Positions 45,727 through 60,005 of a stretch of DNA of 64,000 nt are shown piece after piece. The notes beneath the pieces are model-generated. The model made no database searches. It was not told the origin of the DNA and was given only the letters and a program-made list of their open reading frames with translations. The stretch is from Bryum argenteum (Eukaryota > Streptophyta > Bryopsida > Bryales > Bryaceae): the NCBI GenBank assembly GCA_037043015.1, contig CM073323.1:2108001-2172000 (forward strand). The letters run 5' to 3'. A program made the translations under genes and the position numbers. Each line of letters begins with the position of its first letter. The stretch's first letter is position 1.

Positions 45727-47230
45727 TAGTGTAGCGGCCATTCTTCGATAGACTCATTTTTGGGCTTGTACATTTGTGAACAAATCGGTGACAAAGCCAC
45801 CATCAACACACAAGACAGGTATCATTTTACAGCAGTCGTACTTGAGAGATCAATTTTTTTAAGTTAGAAGACACCCAATCAATCAACTTACAAGAGGTTG
45901 CAAGCTCTTCATGCTTTTTTTTCCGCTTGATTACGAGTATCCAAGGACTGTATTGTACATCACGAGATGGTAGTGTGGCGATCCCATCTGACATTGTTGG
46001 AGGGGGAGCTCTGCACCCTTTGTACGTCTGCCTTCTTTTATCAATCAGACGCTCTTTTTCATAAAAGTGCACTGGAGCTGCTTGCCCTGTCAAACTCTTT
46101 ATGTTACTGCTACAGTGAAAGAGCACTGGGGAGTGCCTGACTGCATTATTATAAAAATCCGGGCTGTAAGTTATGAAGTGCATCATCATTTGTGCTTCAC
46201 CACGTATCTCTTGAGTTGACAGCGAGCCTGCAGCTTTACACTGGCGAGAGTACTTTCTTTTGTACCTCAACATCAGGCTTGACAGATGCCAATTTTTTTG
46301 AATTTTTTTCTTGTGACCGACGATGTATTCACACTTTCATGCAAGTGTTGCACACGAAAACAATTTATATGTGTATTATGAGAATGGGATACTTCTTGTT
46401 AATAGTCAATTATCATACTTATTATGATCTAGGGTGCTCATCATTGTGTGAAATGAGAATGAGTTGTTTGGACCGATTTCTTTCTTGGTAGAAGTATCTC
46501 AAACTTTCACATCTCACAAGTGAGTTGAGGTGAGTTGAGGTGCTTCTTTTGCTATTTTTGTGTTGTTAGAACTATCTCAATGAAGATACAAGTTGCAATG
46601 TCCACAGTCGAACTTTAATAAATAATTGTGTGCATTGGAGTAGGAGGTACATTATAAATTCCATCTACGTACATGAGTTGTATATAGATTCCATCTTCAA
46701 ATTCTAGTATCTCGTATCTGATAAGGAATACACTTTGAAAAAATTGGCATGAACTCAAGATAAGTCCAAAATCCATGATTATTGGTAAAATTTCTTACAA
46801 TTTTCAAAGTTGATACCTTATCCACTTCCCGCTGAGCTTGTCCATATGGAATTTGTGCATTCATTAAACATGATAGTTTGGTATATCTCAAATGAAAAGA
46901 TGACTTGTTTACTACAAGCCAAGTGTTGGTAAATGATAGATTTGCAAGGAAAATGAAGATGAATTATAAACACAAGGTTGCTTTTACATACACCTATCTT
47001 ATGTAGGAAAAAGTGCATCAAGTGTTGAAGGATCAAACAACATACATTGGAATAGATAGATAGTAGTGATGATTTTTTTGATTTTTTTGGCCACAATATC
47101 ACATTCAATATAATACTTATTCTTATTACGACAAAGTGACACCATCCTCATGCAAGATATGGGGCTACTCACCAATTAACTTCGACTAAATGTCAAACTT
47201 GGACCCTTGCAAATTAAATCAACTACCCTA
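45727..47230. other. Intergenic, no gene
   Basis: Contains the likely 3' end of the bHLH gene and AT-rich sequence. ORFs of up to 148 codons on the minus strand (45,827-46,273) show no motif and are not called. Confidence 0.4.
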
Positions 47231-47395
47231 TAGCACAGTCATAGATAGATAGATAGATAGAAACTCCGGTCCTTTTGAAGGGGCCGGCGTGAATGCAGTG
47301 TCTGATCGTAATGCTAATATCCCGATGGCCACCGGACAAGGGGAAATTAGAACAATACTACTTCCCCCTCTCGAGGGTGGACACTAGCACAGTCA
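47231..47395 (-). mobile_element. 5'-truncated SINE/LINE tail insertion with 11-bp duplication
   Basis: Element 47,242-47,384 (143 bp, minus strand). It matches the 3' half of the SINE at 47,870-48,243 (shared CCCGATGGCCACCGGACAAG on the plus strand) and ends in a (TCTA)n tail, but lacks the tRNA-like head. The 11-mer TAGCACAGTCA lies on both sides (47,231-47,241 and 47,385-47,395). The truncation therefore happened at insertion, as in target-primed reverse transcription. Confidence 0.85.
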
Positions 47396-47857
47396 CTTAC
47401 TATATCATGAATACTCAAGTAGTCTACAATCTTCCTCAAAGACATGGTTTTTGTACCCCTTACTCCCTCTGTGATATTTCTTGATAAAATTGCAAAGTAA
47501 AAGATTGAACATGCCAACTCAAATGCCAAGTTAAACTTGCTATTGACCCTTTCTTCGTTAAGAGAACGACCAATCACAAGTATGAACCTTAAAATACTAA
47601 TTGCAACCAAAACATTCATTAATTCCTAAAGGTCCCAATCAATTTTTAGCGAAAAACACATTTTCAAAAAAGTGTCATATATGAAAAAGAAGATAAGCTA
47701 TTTAGATCTTAACCGTACAAACTTGCAATAGACTTCTTGAAGGTCATGTGGACCAAAATTTGAGTCATGAGGCCTCATAGATTGCGAGATCATAATGTAT
47801 TAGTACACAAAACATGCTACCAAATTTGGTCATTTTCACTTTAGAGTGGAAATTCTA
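47396..47857. repeat. Dispersed repeat R1, copy 2, and flank
   Basis: 47,695-47,869 is the inverted copy of 44,745-44,945. Near 47,617 there is a degenerate left end of the TTAA element family (TTAATTCCTAAAGGTCCC); a matching degenerate right end lies at about 48,950-48,977. The R1 sequence may be interior to such an element, with the SINE inserted into it. Confidence 0.5.
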
Positions 47858-48255
47858 TCAGCAAAGCTAGATAGATAGATAGAAAGATAGATAGAAACTC
47901 CGGCCCCTTTCTAAGGAGCCGGCGTGAATGAAGTGTCCGTTCGTAATGCTAATATCCCGATGGCCACCGGACAAGGGGAAATTGGAACAATACTACTTCC
48001 CCCTCTCAAGGGTGGACACTATAACTACGCTAGTTTCTAGCCTAGTTACTAATGCCTTGAAGATACTTGACATAGTATCCCCCCAAAGGGCTTTGAGGTA
48101 TCCATACAACAAGGTCCAAAGACCCCCCACAATAGTTGGGTGGACTATAGTGGTGAGCACCACGCCGGCATGGGGAATAGAACCCACGACCTCCTCATTG
48201 GGGGCCTAAGCCCTAACCACCAAGCCAAGGCTTGTGGTGCCTTTCAGCAAAGCTA
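47858..48255 (-). mobile_element. tRNA-derived SINE with 12-bp duplication and (TATC)n tail
   Basis: Element 47,870-48,243 (374 bp), read on the minus strand. The head at 48,243 downward holds an A box TGGCTTGGTGG (48,217-48,227) and a B box GGTTCTATTCC (48,174-48,184), spaced as in tRNA genes. The body ends in GGGGCCGGAGTTTC followed by a (TATC)n tail. TCAGCAAAGCTA is duplicated exactly on both sides (47,858-47,869 and 48,244-48,255). The insertion splits repeat R1. Full-length SINE, recently inserted judging from the perfect duplication. Confidence 0.9.
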
Positions 48256-49441
48256 CTCTAATGAGAAAATCTCCCACTAGCAGTTCTTCATCTTCATCTC
48301 AATATTACCCTTGTCCAAAAAAGTATCATCAAAAAAATTCTTGGCTCAATAATAGCCTTACAATGATGAAAACTGCCAAAAAATTTACAAAGGGAAAATT
48401 GTCCAATACTAGACCCTTTACACTCAAATCTATGCTTATCTAGAAAATATCTTCGATTTGGTCAAGATATCTACCACTAAGACTAGACTCTGAATGGAAT
48501 CCATCCCAAAAAATAAAGTTGAATTCCTTCAATGAATGAAGAAGATATAGCTCCTCAAAAATCATCCATTTTTTTCACTTGAAAGACATCATTGCAAATA
48601 TAATACTTTAAGTATTTGGATCAAAAAAATTCCAACTAAAAAGTTGTTGAGTTTCATCTTAAGATCATGATCATGCAAAAAAAAAAAAAAATCATAAAAA
48701 TTTAATTTTGGTTTCACAAGATTGAGCTTGCATTTGAAAACTATGCCCCATGTTGGAGAACCCAAAAACAAAAGTTGCCTTCACTAAAACGCATGCCATT
48801 AATCCATATTCTATTGTATCAATATGCAATTTTCACCACACAAACTAGAGTTGAGACCCAATCCAAGTTATTTCATCCAAATCGGACTTTGAATAAAAAA
48901 AACTATGACCCTTCAAAGTTTCTGCCCAACATCCAGAACGTAGAAAAACGACATTGGGGACATTCAGGGGTAAAACCCTGAAATCAAATCAACCACAAAA
49001 GATGCGTTCTTTTTGCAAAAACTAAAACTTTGACTAAATGAAACTCAAAATCAGTCCAGTGAAATTTGATGAAAATTGGTGGATGAACCAATTAGACATT
49101 TATAAACAAGATCCCAAGATAGAATTCAAAAAAATTTGGTTCACAAATTTCAGATATGCTCAGATATGGCTGCCTGGACACACTGTAGAGCTTCACTGTA
49201 GAGCTTCTCTTTTAGGAATCGAGACACCCACCGGATATTGCACAGAAGTAACTTGTTCCTTCAAGTTTACTTGTAACTCCAACAACATCAAACCAGAGAC
49301 GACAATAAGATGTAGAGAGTACTTGGAACTGGAGACTGACATAGAATGACGCCATTCTGGATACTCACATTCCGCCAGAAGAGCAATCAATGCGCCTAAG
49401 ACACTGTCAAACTTCTGACAAAAGACAAAAATGATTAGTAC
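48256..49441. other. Repeat-rich intergenic sequence
   Basis: The part up to about 48,977 ends in a degenerate TTAA-family right end with the internal motif GTAGAAAAACGACATTGGGG, also found at 22,520-22,550. 49,040-49,220 resembles 815-930 of the window (AAAATTGGTGGATGAAC, TAGAGCTTCAC). A 103-codon plus-strand ORF at 49,038-49,349 overlaps that repeat and is not called as a gene. Confidence 0.45.
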
Positions 49442-49737
49442 TAAGGTACACTGCCCTTAAACCGCTCGAATAAGCGATTCAGCATGGTTGTGACTTCATG
49501 TCTATTATTTGAAATTTTTCTTGGATGCGGAAACAGGGGGGAGAGTGAGTGCGAAAATTTCCACAATTAAATAGCAAAAGCTGAATTTGCTAGAAATTTC
49601 TGAAGTCAAAACTGTACATGACCTTAAACCGCTCACATACTCAAATGTACAAATGAGGTACATCTGTTCTTTTACAATCTAGGAATGGGGCCTGATCGGT
49701 TTTGGGGTGCCGAGCGGTTTAAGAGCATTGTACCTAA
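49442..49737. mobile_element. Tourist-like MITE, copy 2
   Basis: A 290-bp element (49,445-49,734) with ends GGTACACTGCCCTTAAACCG and CGGTTTAAGAGCATTGTACC. TAA flanks both ends exactly. It is an inverted relative of the MITE at 24,031-24,416 and shares its interior (for example AAAATTTCCACAATTAAATAG versus the complement). Confidence 0.8.
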
Positions 49738-49820
49738 CATTCAAAAATACAGAGGTGACGCTTTTGCAGTGAGGAAATAACTTATCAATTAGTCCGCTAA
49801 GATACCGTACATGGCTCGAG

Positions 49821-51198
49821 TCACTCCATGCTGCTACTACCAGAGGTTCCATTTTGTAACAATGCAATGAACCACTCCTTGGTGCGCAAAGACTCCAGAT
49901 CTGCGTCTTGGCCTAGATCGTAGCCTGAAATGGCATTGACGGACGCAAGCTGATTCAAGGCTGTGGCCGCCTCTGCTTCCTGCCCAGCTAAAGCCGCTGC
50001 ACAAGCGAGATTATACAGAGCATCGCACTGCTCCTCATAGCTCAGCTTGTATTTGAACTCCGTGTCTGCACCATGACCATTGTATCATATGTGAACAAAG
50101 AATGGAAGAGTATCATGGTTTGACATTTTTGACACAAGAAGCTACCCAGCTAATATGTGGTACTATAAAGCACCCCACATGTAGTGCAGTGATCTATGGG
50201 TAATCAGTAAAAGGCTGTGGAGAGAGCACAAGATTTGAAATCGTTTTATAGCTAATGAAGAAGGGAGGTTGTAGATTACCTGCTGCCAAAAATTTGGATG
50301 CTTTCATAAATGCTTCTGAGCTCTGCTTCCAATGTATCTTTGCAAGAGCCATATTCCCTGATTGAGCAAGTAGCTTCCCTGCTGCAGTGTGAGCATCACC
50401 TAATCCCAAGAGAGCCTCCACATTCGTCGAGTCTATTGTAAGTGCAGCTGCAAAGCCGGAATTTACTGCTTCCTCTAATAGTTTCAGAATCTGCAGCAGA
50501 TGAAGACTTTTTAGATGTCCAACGAGAAATTACCAATATCGAAAAAGTAAGCAGCAGTTTGAAGCTCCAGTTCTTTCAAAGAGACATCGAGACATAGCCT
50601 TCGAGACATAACATTATTAAAGTTGCTGCAAAGTGACAGTACATGTTGATTATAGCTTACCTGTTGCTGGGAAGAAGCAGGACCAGCGGTGGATCGGTCA
50701 ACCTGACTGGCAAACGATTCTCCGAGAGCAATAAAAAGAGTGACATCAGTTTTCTTGAACTTGATAGCGGACCTCAACTTCTCCTGAGCTTGTGCGTACG
50801 CTTTCTTCGCTTCTTGCAAATCTGGTGTTCGCTGCAGCGAGGGCTCGTCAGAAACAAGACAATGCTTTCACAATGTAAAAGAAAGTCAGACAGTCTATGC
50901 ACGATAACTTGGCTCTTACCTCTGCAAATGAGCATAAGCAAGCACTCCAGTTTTGGAGCAACCCTCCAAGGTCGTCACCAATACGTGTATCAGCGTTCGC
51001 ACATGCCTTGCCGTAGACCTGAAGCCCATGCTCATAAATTTCTTTCACTGGTCCCCATGCTTCCAGCGACACAGAAGAACCTTCACTCCGTGGCAAGGCA
51101 GTGTGATAGAGCTCCGCTCGTTGAAGACAACAGTCCCCTACATTTGTAAGAAGCTCAACATCTTCAGGAGTTACAGCCAGGGCTCGTGAATATCTGCT
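49821..51198 (-). CDS. TPR-like protein, 3' exons (5' end not found)
   Basis: Four exons join in frame: 51,198-50,920, 50,831-50,661, 50,490-50,280 and 50,065-49,821 (TGA). The sequence is helical and tetratricopeptide-like, with repeated Ala/Gly/Leu helix pairs: YSRALAVTPEDVELLTNVGD, YEHGLQVYGKAC, LQEAKKAYAQAQEKLRSAI, EEAVNSGFAAALTIDSTNVE, ALLGLGDAHTAAGKLLAQS and YEEQCDALYNLACAAALAGQ. The C-terminus is LRTKEWFIALLQ. TPR proteins are protein-binding scaffolds; no specific partner can be named. The first exon called starts at an AG acceptor, so upstream exons are expected, but none is seen in the repeat-rich 51.2-55.9 kb. An ATG at 51,204 is in frame just before the acceptor and could serve as a start if unspliced. 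Confidence 0.65.
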
Positions 51199-51780
51199 CT
51201 GCATTCCAAGTTCTTATATCAGGCAACACTGTTTTGTACAACCTGAACCCTTCAAAGGACTACCCTTGGGTCCCAGAACAATGGCCAACATTTATAATGT
51301 TGTTAGGATTCATAATGAAGGGGTATTCTTGTTCTCTGAAGAGAATTGCACCAAAAACTACGAGGAGGTTTAAAAGATGGGGTTAAGAAAGCTAATCTTT
51401 GAATGCTCATCTTTTGGAAAATGTTCACTTTAAGCCATTGTTTCTTTATCTCACAATCATTATTTATTTGCCAAAATTTGAATGTGAGATAGGGCGTTAA
51501 ACTTACAGCAAGTAATTCGTTACGATGATAACATTCACTAATTTTGAGAAATTAGAGTTTAGCTCGAGTCAAGCTAAATGTACCCTCATAGTACATTTGG
51601 CTCAACTCAAGCTCAATTGTCATTGATTTGATAATTTGAAAATTCCCATTATAACAAAATAGGTGTTTCACTGACACATGCAATGGTTACAAATTGAACT
51701 TCAGTTGTATGATGCATATTGTGATTTGTTATTGCAACTTGCCTCGTATTTGTTATTGCAACGGGTCTTGAACATGTTAG
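51199..51780. other. Upstream of the TPR-like exons, no gene
   Basis: AT-rich, no recognisable exon of the TPR-like gene and no repeat boundary identified. Confidence 0.35.
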
Positions 51781-52013
51781 TTAACCCTTAAAAGTCCCTT
51801 GGGGATAGTATGTACGTTGTCGTATAATTAGGATTTGCTACCAACAAGAAACTCTAAACTGGAATTGTGATAGCTCACTAGAACCGCATTAATTCAAATG
51901 TCAACTTCTTCTTTGAACTCAAACCCATTAAAGGTGTGCATTCACTCCAAATACAACCAAAATACACCGTAATCTATTGGTCTCCACGACACACTCAGAC
52001 CTTTAGGGGTTAA
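51781..52013. mobile_element. TTAA-flanked inverted-repeat element, copy 3
   Basis: 233 bp from TTAACCCTTAAAAGTCCC to GACCTTTAGGGGTTAA. TTAA is the only flanking duplication. The ends are diverged copies of those at 22,129 and 34,293. Confidence 0.65.
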
Positions 52014-52189
52014 TAAATTTATGATTTTTCAGAGTAGGACTCTTTCTCACTGCCTCAGTTCTTCAAAATTGATGAACTCCTTGCTACGCCGAGCTTTCTC
52101 ATGTCTGTTCATCTCCAGAAATTTGTGTTTGGTTGCCCACTAGTTCACGATGGATTGTCTTGAGGTACTCTTGGTTTACAAATTCATTA

Positions 52190-53146
52190 TTAGGCCCGGT
52201 TTACATTGGGTCTGGGGCCGGATGGAAGGTTGGCCGGATTTGGCTTCAATTCGTTCCCAAATCCGGCCCCAAATTCTTTAAATTCTTCCATCCAACCCCA
52301 AGAAATATAAAGCCTTGGGGCCGGATTGAGGGCCAAATTTCTAATTAAGCACTTCGGCCCCAAGTAATGTAAAGCCTTAAAGCCTAATTTTGGAGCCAGA
52401 TTTGCAATTCCAATGTTCTTGGATTCTCAAAGCGTGATTGAAAATTACTCAAAACTTCAATTTCTTTTCATTATTTTTCTTAAAAAAAAAAAATTAAAAA
52501 AAAAATTAAAAAAAATCAAAAACTAAAAACTAAAAACTAAACCAAAAAAAAAAAAAAAAAAAAAAAAAATCGGGAAGGCCGCAAAGTCTGTATGGATAGG
52601 GGCACATAAAATTAAAGAAAAATTAAATAAAAATAAAAGCAAAACCAGAAGGCTACAAGGTCTGTATGAAGAGTGGCACATAAAAAACAAAAAATATAAA
52701 AATATAAAAAATGATAAAAAATAAATAAAAAATAAATAAATAAATATAAATAAAAATAATTAGAAAAAACGAAACGGGAAGGCCGCAAAGTTTGTATGAA
52801 TAGGGGCACTTAAAAATAAATAAATAAAAAACAAAACGAAAACAAGTAAAAAAACTCTTCAAGTTATTGACGGTTGAGATTTGGAAGATCCAACGATGGA
52901 GCCCCATCCGGCCCTAGATGGGGAATTGGGCCACCAAAACCTCGTCCCAATTGCTCCCTTGGGGCCGGATGGTTTGGCGCCAAAACCATGCCACCTAAGG
53001 CGACACGTAGGATGAGTTGTGCTTCCGGCCGGCCCCAAATGTAAAGCCCTTGGGCCGGATTTTAGAGAATCGAGCGATCCTATTGGTTGAAATTGGAAGA
53101 GTTCGGGCCGGCTCTCCATCCGGCCCCAAATGTAAACCGGCCCTTA
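52190..53146. mobile_element. PIF/Harbinger-type non-autonomous element with TTA duplication
   Basis: 951 bp (52,193-53,143) between perfect TTA duplications (52,190-52,192 and 53,144-53,146). The ends are GGCCCGGTTTACATT on the left and AATGTAAACCGGCCC on the right, and the inverted similarity extends through GGGGCCGGATGG. GG(G/C)CC-TTTACAT ends with TTA duplication fit PIF/Harbinger. The interior is an A-rich stretch with three copies of a GGAAGGCCGCAAAG-type repeat and has no ORF for a transposase. Confidence 0.85.
52563..52812. repeat. Three-copy minisatellite inside the Harbinger-type element
   Basis: Copies at about 52,569-52,612, 52,643-52,685 and 52,770-52,812 share (C/G)GGAAGGC(C)GCAAAG, TTTGTATGAATAGGGGCAC or close variants, separated by A-rich spacers (AAATAAATAAAA). 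It gives the element most of its internal length. Confidence 0.75.
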
Positions 53147-53507
53147 CTTTATTAGTTGATTGTCTGATGAAAATTAAAATGTGGAAATGCAAGTCAACGT
53201 GCACTTTACATCAACTTTTATTACTAATCAGGCTAAGCTCATTTGAGTTAAACACTTGAGCAAAAGCCTCTTATAAAGTTGTTGTAACTTGTAAGATTCT
53301 AATTTAGCTACTTACTTATGTAATTGAATGGTTACAATTTGAAAAGTGATAGTATTAAGAATCATAATAAGGTTCAATTGCCCGGATTTGGATTTTGACC
53401 AAAGTAAGCATGAAAGGTTCTTATACTATAAGGCCTAAAACAAGTGCCTTAAAATTGTTGAAAATGTTTTAGCCCAATTGATGAATCATTCAAGTTTACA
53501 CCATTGG

Positions 53508-53678
53508 TGCTATGTACCAGTGTTGTCTCATGAGACAAAATTCCTATTCATTTGTCAGACAAAATTTAGATGAGATGTACATTTGATACATTGAAAATGT
53601 CTTAGATGTACAACTCATCTAAATTGTGTTTGACAAATGAATAGGAATTTTGTCTAGTAAGACAACCTTGCTATGTAC
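53508..53678. mobile_element. Mutator-type fold-back MITE with 10-bp duplication
   Basis: 151 bp (53,518-53,668). Left arm (53,518-53,577) and right arm (53,615-53,668) are inverted repeats of nearly 57 bp with a few mismatches, sharing GACAAAATTCCTATTCATTT. The loop is about 40 bp. The 10-mer TGCTATGTAC lies directly on both sides (53,508-53,517 and 53,669-53,678). Long inverted arms and a 9-11 bp duplication are typical of Mutator-like elements. The RNA would fold into a long hairpin. Confidence 0.85.
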
Positions 53679-55892
53679 GGCATATCAGCAAGGGTAGGTC
53701 AAACAAACATTATATTCAAGCCAATCATGTAGAGGGGATTGGTGTTTTTATTTATTAATTCATTATAGGAGTTGATGTAAGGTACATATTCATTGGATTT
53801 TCCAAAAGATTTAAAGTCTCAAATTGATTGTTGATGAATTTGTAAACCAAAAGGGTCTCAAAATTATAATACATGGTGAACTTGTGAATTGGATGTTTGT
53901 CTCCTAATTTTTTTTTGGGCGTCGTGAAGATTGTTTTTGAAAATTTTGGGGTCGCTTGTTTTTGTAAAAGGGTGATGGTCTGGTTGGGGTACCCAAAAAG
54001 GTTGTCCCATGAACAATTGCACTCTATGCTGATGTGACAAACATATCCATTTTTAAACTGTAATACTATAAGACTTCATTAGATGTGGTTTTAGTTGTCT
54101 ATACTTATAATGTATCAAGAAAAAAAATTAAAAATTAAAAAAAAAAATTTTGAAGTAATTTTATTTGATTTTTTAGTTGAAAAAGTAAGTCATGTCCCAA
54201 TAACCTAAAATCCATAGAATCAAGCAAATGGAATATCAACCATTTTTATTTTAATATAATTTTTGAATATGACCTACATCTTCTTGTATAGAATACAAAA
54301 TAATTTATTTAACAATAAAAAAATTAATTCATTGTGCACTATAATGCCTGCAAATCCCCAAATTCAACACTTTTTCCCTCATCTATGAATGGATCCAAAA
54401 AAAATTAAAAATCTAAAAGAAAATCTATAGGCATATATACTTTGATTTCAGTGAGGTGCATGATATTTTATTTTCTATTTTAGGGTCTTTTTACTTGATT
54501 AAAATGACTAAATTAGACAAACTTTGGAGGCTTTCAATAAGAATAACCTAATTAGTGTGTCCAAAAAGTGATACTCCAAGCTTACCATTGCCCAAAATTG
54601 GTAAAAGTTTCAACTTAGGACTTGGGAATGTGAGTGATGATTTAGTTTTGAACATAATCCCTAGAGTTTTTCAAAAAAAGAACTGAAACGAGTTCCAGTG
54701 CCCCATTAGTCGGCTCGCAACTTGGTGGGAAGGAGAAGGAATAGAGAACACATAAAATGAGGAGGATAGAATTAGAATGAGCAATGAGCTCCATTCCACC
54801 ATGTATATATATTGTATGAATACAAGCAATTAACCACAAGTTAAGTAAAGTAAAGTAATGGGTATGCTATCGAGATAAAGACCAAAAAGGTAGATTCTAG
54901 TAGGTTCTAGAGAGTGAATGCATAATATCTTAACATATCTTTTTGATGAACGTGGCTTATTCGACCGAGAATCTACCGAGGTCACTTTCTCCAACACAAT
55001 CCAAGAATTAACATAGAGAATTGGAGTTTGGCTTTGAAAATTTTACTGTAAATAATGCTACACTCACACCCAAATTATAAGTCAAAATAGTTAGAACCTT
55101 TATTTAGATTGCTCGAAATAGTAAAAACTCATCTTGGTCCTCATGGGTCTTTACGGATTAAGGCCAAAGTCCTTTACATAGATTTTGAATAACCAAAAAA
55201 TAAGATTGACAATAAGACATTGTGTTTTACAAAGAATGAGAAGCAAACTTTGGACCTTCCTAACACATCGTAGTAGAAGATAGGCCAATCGAGACAAGTA
55301 AAAAGGCAAAAGATAAATTGTTCATTTAGAATCTAAGTTTAACTCGTGAATGCTCATAATGCCAATTTTAAAATTGTGAATGAAAAATTGAAACTATCTA
55401 AAGCCATAACTTCTTCATTTCATGTCTCTTTCTCATAGAACTCGCTGCATTGAAACCCAAGTCAAGTCTAGTTTCTATGGTGTGAATTTGAAATCCATCC
55501 AAGATAGACTTAAGAATTTCTAACATGCACTTAAATTTCTAACATATTGTCCTTAAAGGTCCAAGGGAACACAATCACATTCTAGTTCAGTCCTATTCAG
55601 ACAAGTACAAGTTAGAAGAAATCATTACGTCTTTTTCAGGAGTGTTTGCATTTTTCCCGAATTCTATAGATCTGCACAATCTAATTAACTCACTGAGTAC
55701 CACAGTTCTTACTCTCAAATAAATCAGGGTCCCACAATATTAATACATGTACCTATTACATTAAGCAAAGTTAGTACACGATATTTGGTTCCCTCCCTCC
55801 CCACCCCTACAAGTGTGTATCCGCTTTTGATAAGCATGCCAATACAATGAAACTTAAGCTACGTATGCATCTCTACCTTAGCACACAAAACA
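53679..55892. other. AT-rich intergenic stretch
   Basis: No gene. Poly(A)/poly(T) patches occur near 54,120-54,160. A sequence near 55,550 (CCTTAAAGGTCCAAGGG) resembles a degenerate TTAA-family end. The last part should hold the WDR5 3' untranslated region. Confidence 0.4.

Positions 55893-60005
<4,113 letters not shown>

Noticed and set aside
47242-47265. CRISPR-like or satellite array from TAGATAGA repeats
   Set aside because: A simple tetranucleotide tail of a SINE insertion; no CRISPR array, spacers or cas genes anywhere in the window.
49038-49349. 103-codon plus-strand ORF
   Set aside because: Overlaps a repeat shared with the left end of the window and shows no domain.
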